This document shows, piece after piece, positions 8,901 to 11,098 of a stretch of 11,098 nucleotides of DNA. The notes beneath the pieces are model-generated. The model was not told the DNA's origin, did not search any database, and saw nothing but the letters and a program-made list of their open reading frames with translations. Each line of letters opens with the position of its first letter. Position 1 is the stretch's first letter. Where the stretch lies: positions 186,086 through 197,183 of the forward strand of contig CAMPET010000052.1 of the NCBI GenBank assembly GCA_946803715.1. The letters run 5' to 3'. The stretch is from Beroe ovata. Lineage: Eukaryota; Ctenophora; Nuda; Beroida; Beroidae. The translations under genes and the position numbers were made by a program.

Positions 8901-11047
8901 CAGACATTCTATTCCCCAACTCTATTTTCACTTTCCTCAGGCTGTGAAAGCCGCGCCTACCCCTCCCCCTGACGCTCCAGAGGTAAAAGTGTCCCGATAT
9001 CAAACCCTAGTCGGGTGCTCGCTCATGCTCATTGACTACCCAGAGTACTACAGCAGGGATATCATGAACAAGTGGAAGGTGGGTCAAACACAAGGAAATA
9101 TTATTTCCAGTATTCGCTCCGAGGTCAATAATAGTTCCTATATTTGGCGATATGATCTCATTAACTGATGTTAGACTGCAGTACCTATATTTGGGGAAAT
9201 TGAAAGTATCCCTGTAAGATGTAAACCTCCTGTCTCTCAGATTGTGATAGAGGAGCACGGGGGCGAGGTTGCTAATTTCTACAATCCAGAGTTTGTGACT
9301 CACGTGATTTGCATGAGCAGGTAAGATCAATTATTGATCATTGATCAATAATTGTTTTTCTATTCCATTTCAACTCCTTCTATCGACTGTTGGGTACCTA
9401 AACAGTTGATGGAAGTAGTAAACAGTGTTTACTCAATACTTTCTATATATGTATCTATAACGGCTATATGTATCTATAAGGCTATAAGGCTATTCAAAAC
9501 TTCAATCAGATGCAAATTGAGCGATCTACGCCAGTACCATTTCAATGTCGCGCCTGCATGAAAAGATGAATCCACGCTACCCAAATCTCACTTTCTCATA
9601 CATCAGGATGAGTGATATCTACAAACGAGCTCTGGAAGATGGCAAGTGTGTCACAACAGCACATTGGCTGAACGATGTTGTTATTTCCAAAGAGTACATG
9701 GTCCCTCACAACCCTCTTCACATCCCAACTCAGTTCAAAACAGGTGTGTGAATTGGGGATTCGGGAAAAACTGACCAGATTCGATGAAGTTGATTTTTCA
9801 TCGAAATATTCCTGTGTGTTGACCCAGAATGGGCTTGAGAGAAGTATCAGAGAAAGAGAGAGAGATTTGATGTTTTTACGAAATATTTTTGTTCGCTGAT
9901 CGAGACTGGGGTTCACTTCCATCCTAAGTAATTCAAAATCAAAGTTGTTCTCTCGTGACCTCTTAGCAGATAATCAAATTCATCTCGACTTTCATTCTCT
10001 TTGAGACTGCGCGCTGCGCCCACGTATGCGAGAAGTGCACTCAAATGGGCTGAAATGCCACCTTAACGCCACCCGGGAAATTACTGAGGTTATAACATTA
10101 TATATACGGCTCAATATCTATTATCTAAATATGGAACGTTCATGCCACCATTGGGACTAGATATCATTAGGAAGGTGATGATTTGGGTGCTATAATCGGT
10201 AATGACCGACAGGGTTATAGTTTCCACAGAAAAACTACAGGAACTTTCTCATGGAATTCATTATCCCCTATTCCTCTCTTCCTCTCTCAATGTTTTCTTG
10301 ACTCCTTTTGTTGCAAACGAATGTATTTAGCTATTTTAGAGGATGAAATATTTTAGAGGACAACCTGAAGTTTCGGGTATTATTGTCCAAATAACCTGAT
10401 ATTTTCTCAGGCTTGCCGGACTGTGCTAAGATGAAGATATCAGTTACTGGGTACGAGGGTAAGGAGAGGATTTATGTCAAGGACATGATACGAGTAATTG
10501 GAGCTGTCTACACAGGAGAATTGAGTCAGGTATTGAGTCAGCGGATGAGCTTTCCTCGGGCTATATTGGGATTATCATTTTATACTTTCTTTGGACAAAT
10601 TTAGATCTATTTTAGTGCATATTTCCATGTCCAAGTTAGTTGTTTAATCCGTGCAAACTCTCAATAACCCTCCTCCCTCTCAGCAAAACACACATCTCAT
10701 ATCACGGAAAAGTGAGGGGTTGAAGCACACCAAGGCTCAGAAGTGGGGAACTAAGATTGTTAACGCTCGCTGGCTCTCTGACATAGTACTTTACGGCGTT
10801 GTGAGTTAATACTGGAATTAATGTTTCCTGAATTATCCGATTTTTGCTCGCCTCTCGGCTGACTAACTGATCATTATGATTTTCATCAGTCAATCAAATG
10901 GGAATCACTGCTGTTTTTTTTCGATCACTCATTAGTCATTACACTGTGTCAATAGGTGAGCGTTACAACAGAAAAGAAGTACACTGCCCTGGGAGATCCT
11001 AAAGAAATGACTCTGCATGAATCAGTCATGCCTAAACTGATAGAACG
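4892..11047 (+). CDS. PAXIP1: PAXIP1/PTIP BRCT protein, 16 exons, 3' end outside window
   Basis: PTIP is a nuclear scaffold that joins MLL3/MLL4 H3K4 methyltransferase complexes and acts in the DNA-damage response, where its last BRCT pair binds phosphorylated 53BP1 and gamma-H2AX. Exons by homology and phase: 4892-4990, 5169-5306, 5413-5509, 5716-5942, 6063-6181, 6340-6454, 6970-7064, 7225-7291, 7524-7686, 7952-8127, 8941-9078, 9241-9320, 9607-9743, 10411-10529, 10684-10800, 10956-11047. All introns are GT-AG and all joins keep the frame, giving 659 residues. The order is BRCT1 (about 17-95), BRCT2 (about 105-187), low-complexity linker (188-445), BRCT3 (about 450-548) and BRCT4 (about 555-630). 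Vertebrate PTIP has the same order with a long Q-rich linker, then BRCT5-6, which are missing here because the window ends. ATG 4892 follows an in-frame TGA at 4877. Exact boundaries in the linker are less certain than in the BRCT exons. Confidence 0.9.
5040..5081. repeat. Inverted repeat with 11-bp arms in PAXIP1 intron 1
   Basis: GTGTCAATTTT at 5040-5050 and its exact reverse complement at 5071-5081 enclose a 20-base spacer. In the transcript this would form an 11-bp stem inside the 178-base intron 1. It may simply be a chance AT-rich foldback, and no function is evident. Confidence 0.8.
5958..6124. repeat. Decaying TGACACC repeat across intron 4 and exon 5
   Basis: The heptamer TGACACC (once CGACACC) occurs eight times, starting at 5958, 5971, 5984, 5997, 6022, 6044, 6076 and 6118. 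The first four are exactly 13 bases apart and the middle ones share a T-rich lead of the form TTTTTGACACCAG, so this is a 13-bp tandem array that has drifted. The last two copies lie inside exon 5, where they encode the LTPP and VTPS parts of the linker. Confidence 0.75.
6063..8127 (+). CDS. PAXIP1: PAXIP1 exons 5-10: low-complexity linker, basic cluster, Q run
   Basis: Six exons encode residues 188-432, which look disordered. Exon 5 (6063-6181) is rich in P, S and T. Exon 6 (6340-6454) has an acidic stretch, then a strongly basic cluster (K240 to K254, with KARKR and KKKK), a likely nuclear localisation signal. Exons 7 (6970-7064) and 8 (7225-7291) are P/M/Y/G-rich. Exon 9 (7524-7686) is G/P-rich and ends in QQ pairs. 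Exon 10 (7952-8127) carries a Q8 run (416-423) between other Q pairs. This sits where vertebrate PTIP has its much longer glutamine-rich region. All joins are in frame (phases 0,2,0,2,0,1,0). Homology cannot confirm each exon, so support comes from splice sites, phase and composition. Confidence 0.72.
6599..6704. repeat. Long hairpin, 49-base arms, 8-base loop
   Basis: Arms at 6599-6647 and 6656-6704 are reverse complements at 44 of 49 positions with no gaps, around the 8-base loop 6648-6655. Both arms share ACTCTGTTTACAA, with GATGAGAGAT at the outer ends. In a + strand transcript two of the five mismatches become G-U pairs. A 9-bp direct repeat GGAAATCAT (6564-6572 and 6709-6717) lies outside, 4 bases from the right arm but 26 from the left, so it is only a doubtful target-site duplication. 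A foldback MITE or a hairpin RNA precursor would both fit. Confidence 0.9.
6736..6877. repeat. Second inverted repeat and small hairpin in intron 6
   Basis: TCTCGGGGAGCATA at 6736-6749 pairs with TATGCTCCGAGA at 6828-6839, leaving two unpaired G residues. Further right, GCTCATTGC (6853-6861) and GCAATGAGC (6869-6877) form an exact 9-bp stem with a 7-base loop. These are modest structures beside the long hairpin. Confidence 0.65.
8128..8940 (+). other. PAXIP1 intron 10, longest intron in the window
   Basis: The 813-base intron joins exon 10 (phase 0, donor GTGGAT) to exon 11 (acceptor TTTCCTCAG). It holds the 15-bp minisatellite (8319-8387) and an interrupted palindrome around three GAATTC sites (8618-8645). 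A second acceptor, GATTTCAG ending at 8799, would extend exon 11 upstream by 141 bases in the same frame without a stop. That extension does not resemble PTIP, so I keep the downstream acceptor. Confidence 0.65.
8319..8387. repeat. 15-bp minisatellite, four copies plus a partial one
   Basis: The unit CTTGATACATAGGTA repeats four times without a change (8319-8378), followed by a partial copy that diverges at its end (8379-8387). The unit length is a multiple of three, so the minus strand reads an open repeat of the form MYQVP, but it lies in an intron and I do not regard that as a gene. Identical copies suggest a young or actively homogenised array. Confidence 0.92.
8941..11047 (+). CDS. PAXIP1: PAXIP1 exons 11-16: BRCT3 and BRCT4, then truncated
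   Basis: Exon 11 (8941-9078) starts with a short P-rich piece, then BRCT3 (LVGCSLMLIDYPEYY, ending MNKWK). Exons 12 (9241-9320) and 13 (9607-9743) complete it with HGG 484-486, THVIC 498-502 and W525 in TAHWLND, closely matching TAHWLN of vertebrate PTIP. Exon 14 (10411-10529) opens BRCT4 with ISVTGYEG and GAVYTGEL. Exon 15 (10684-10800) has THLISRK and W620 in NARWLSD. Exon 16 (10956-11047) gives YTALGDP and PKLIE, matching the start of the BRCT4-BRCT5 spacer. Introns are 162, 286, 667, 154 and 155 bases. The gene continues beyond the window. Confidence 0.87.
9328..9354. repeat. Perfect 27-base palindrome beside the exon 12 donor
   Basis: Arms CAATTATTGATCA (9328-9340) and its exact reverse complement (9342-9354) flank a single T. 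The structure begins 7 bases into intron 12, right after the donor GTAAG (9321-9325). In RNA it could form a stem of about 11-12 bp once the centre opens as a loop. The repeated TGATCA sites could also be protein-binding sites. Confidence 0.9.
9744..10410 (+). other. PAXIP1 intron 13, no internal feature
   Basis: This 667-base intron runs from GTGTGT to TTCTCAG. BRCT3 ends and the BRCT3-BRCT4 spacer resumes in frame across it, so no exon appears to be missing. It contains a short GAGA-rich run (about 9849-9866) and otherwise ordinary AT-rich sequence. Confidence 0.7.

Positions 11048-11049
<2 letters not shown>

Positions 11050-11098
<49 letters not shown>
11050..11098. repeat. (CA)n microsatellite at window end
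   Basis: A pure alternating AC tract of 49 bases begins directly after the exon 16 donor dinucleotide (GT at 11048-11049) and reaches the end of the window, so its full length is unknown. CA repeats near 5' splice sites are known in animals to influence splicing through hnRNP L-type proteins. Whether that happens here is inference. Confidence 0.95.

Noticed and set aside
9441-9496. TATCTATA/GGCTATA short repeats in intron 12
   Set aside because: Irregular low-complexity AT-rich sequence with no consistent unit.

Overview
The window is nuclear DNA from an animal. It holds two protein-coding genes on the + strand and about 1.6 kb of non-coding DNA upstream. The evidence for a metazoan is a PAXIP1/PTIP gene split by fifteen GT-AG introns and, next to it, a MOV10L1-type (Armitage) RNA helicase of the animal piRNA pathway. 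The introns are short (106 to 813 bases), which suggests a compact genome. An early-branching or marine invertebrate such as a sponge or cnidarian is possible, but the sequence does not fix the group. I see no bacterial-style operon, rRNA, tRNA, transposase or CRISPR array.

Layout: positions 1-1616 are AT-rich and carry no convincing coding sequence. They contain a small GTACACT tandem repeat and short upstream ORFs just before the first gene. Positions 1617-4553 are one uninterrupted 978-codon reading frame for the MOV10L1-like helicase, with all SF1 helicase motifs intact and three N-terminal repeats of a small beta-barrel-like module. After a 338-base gap, PAXIP1 starts at 4892 and runs off the right end. 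I could place sixteen exons with consistent phases. They encode about 659 residues: BRCT1 and BRCT2, a P/G/M/Q-rich linker with a basic cluster and a Q8 run, then BRCT3 and BRCT4. The phosphopeptide-binding BRCT5-BRCT6 pair expected from the family must lie beyond the window, which ends in a (CA)n microsatellite directly after the exon 16 donor.

The two proteins are not known to work together. MOV10L1/Armitage feeds piRNA precursors to PIWI proteins in germline cytoplasm. PTIP is a nuclear scaffold of MLL3/MLL4 H3K4 methyltransferase complexes and of the DNA-damage response. The head-to-tail closeness is best read as compact genome order, although a good 3' splice-acceptor-like sequence just before the PAXIP1 start leaves room for a 5' UTR intron or for trans-splicing.

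I found no clear new system. The most notable unexplained structures are in PAXIP1 introns: a 49-base-arm foldback with an 8-base loop in intron 6, a 15-bp minisatellite in intron 10, a 27-base palindrome beside the exon 12 donor, and a decaying TGACACC repeat that crosses from intron 4 into exon 5. The absence of introns from the MOV10L1-like gene is also unusual.
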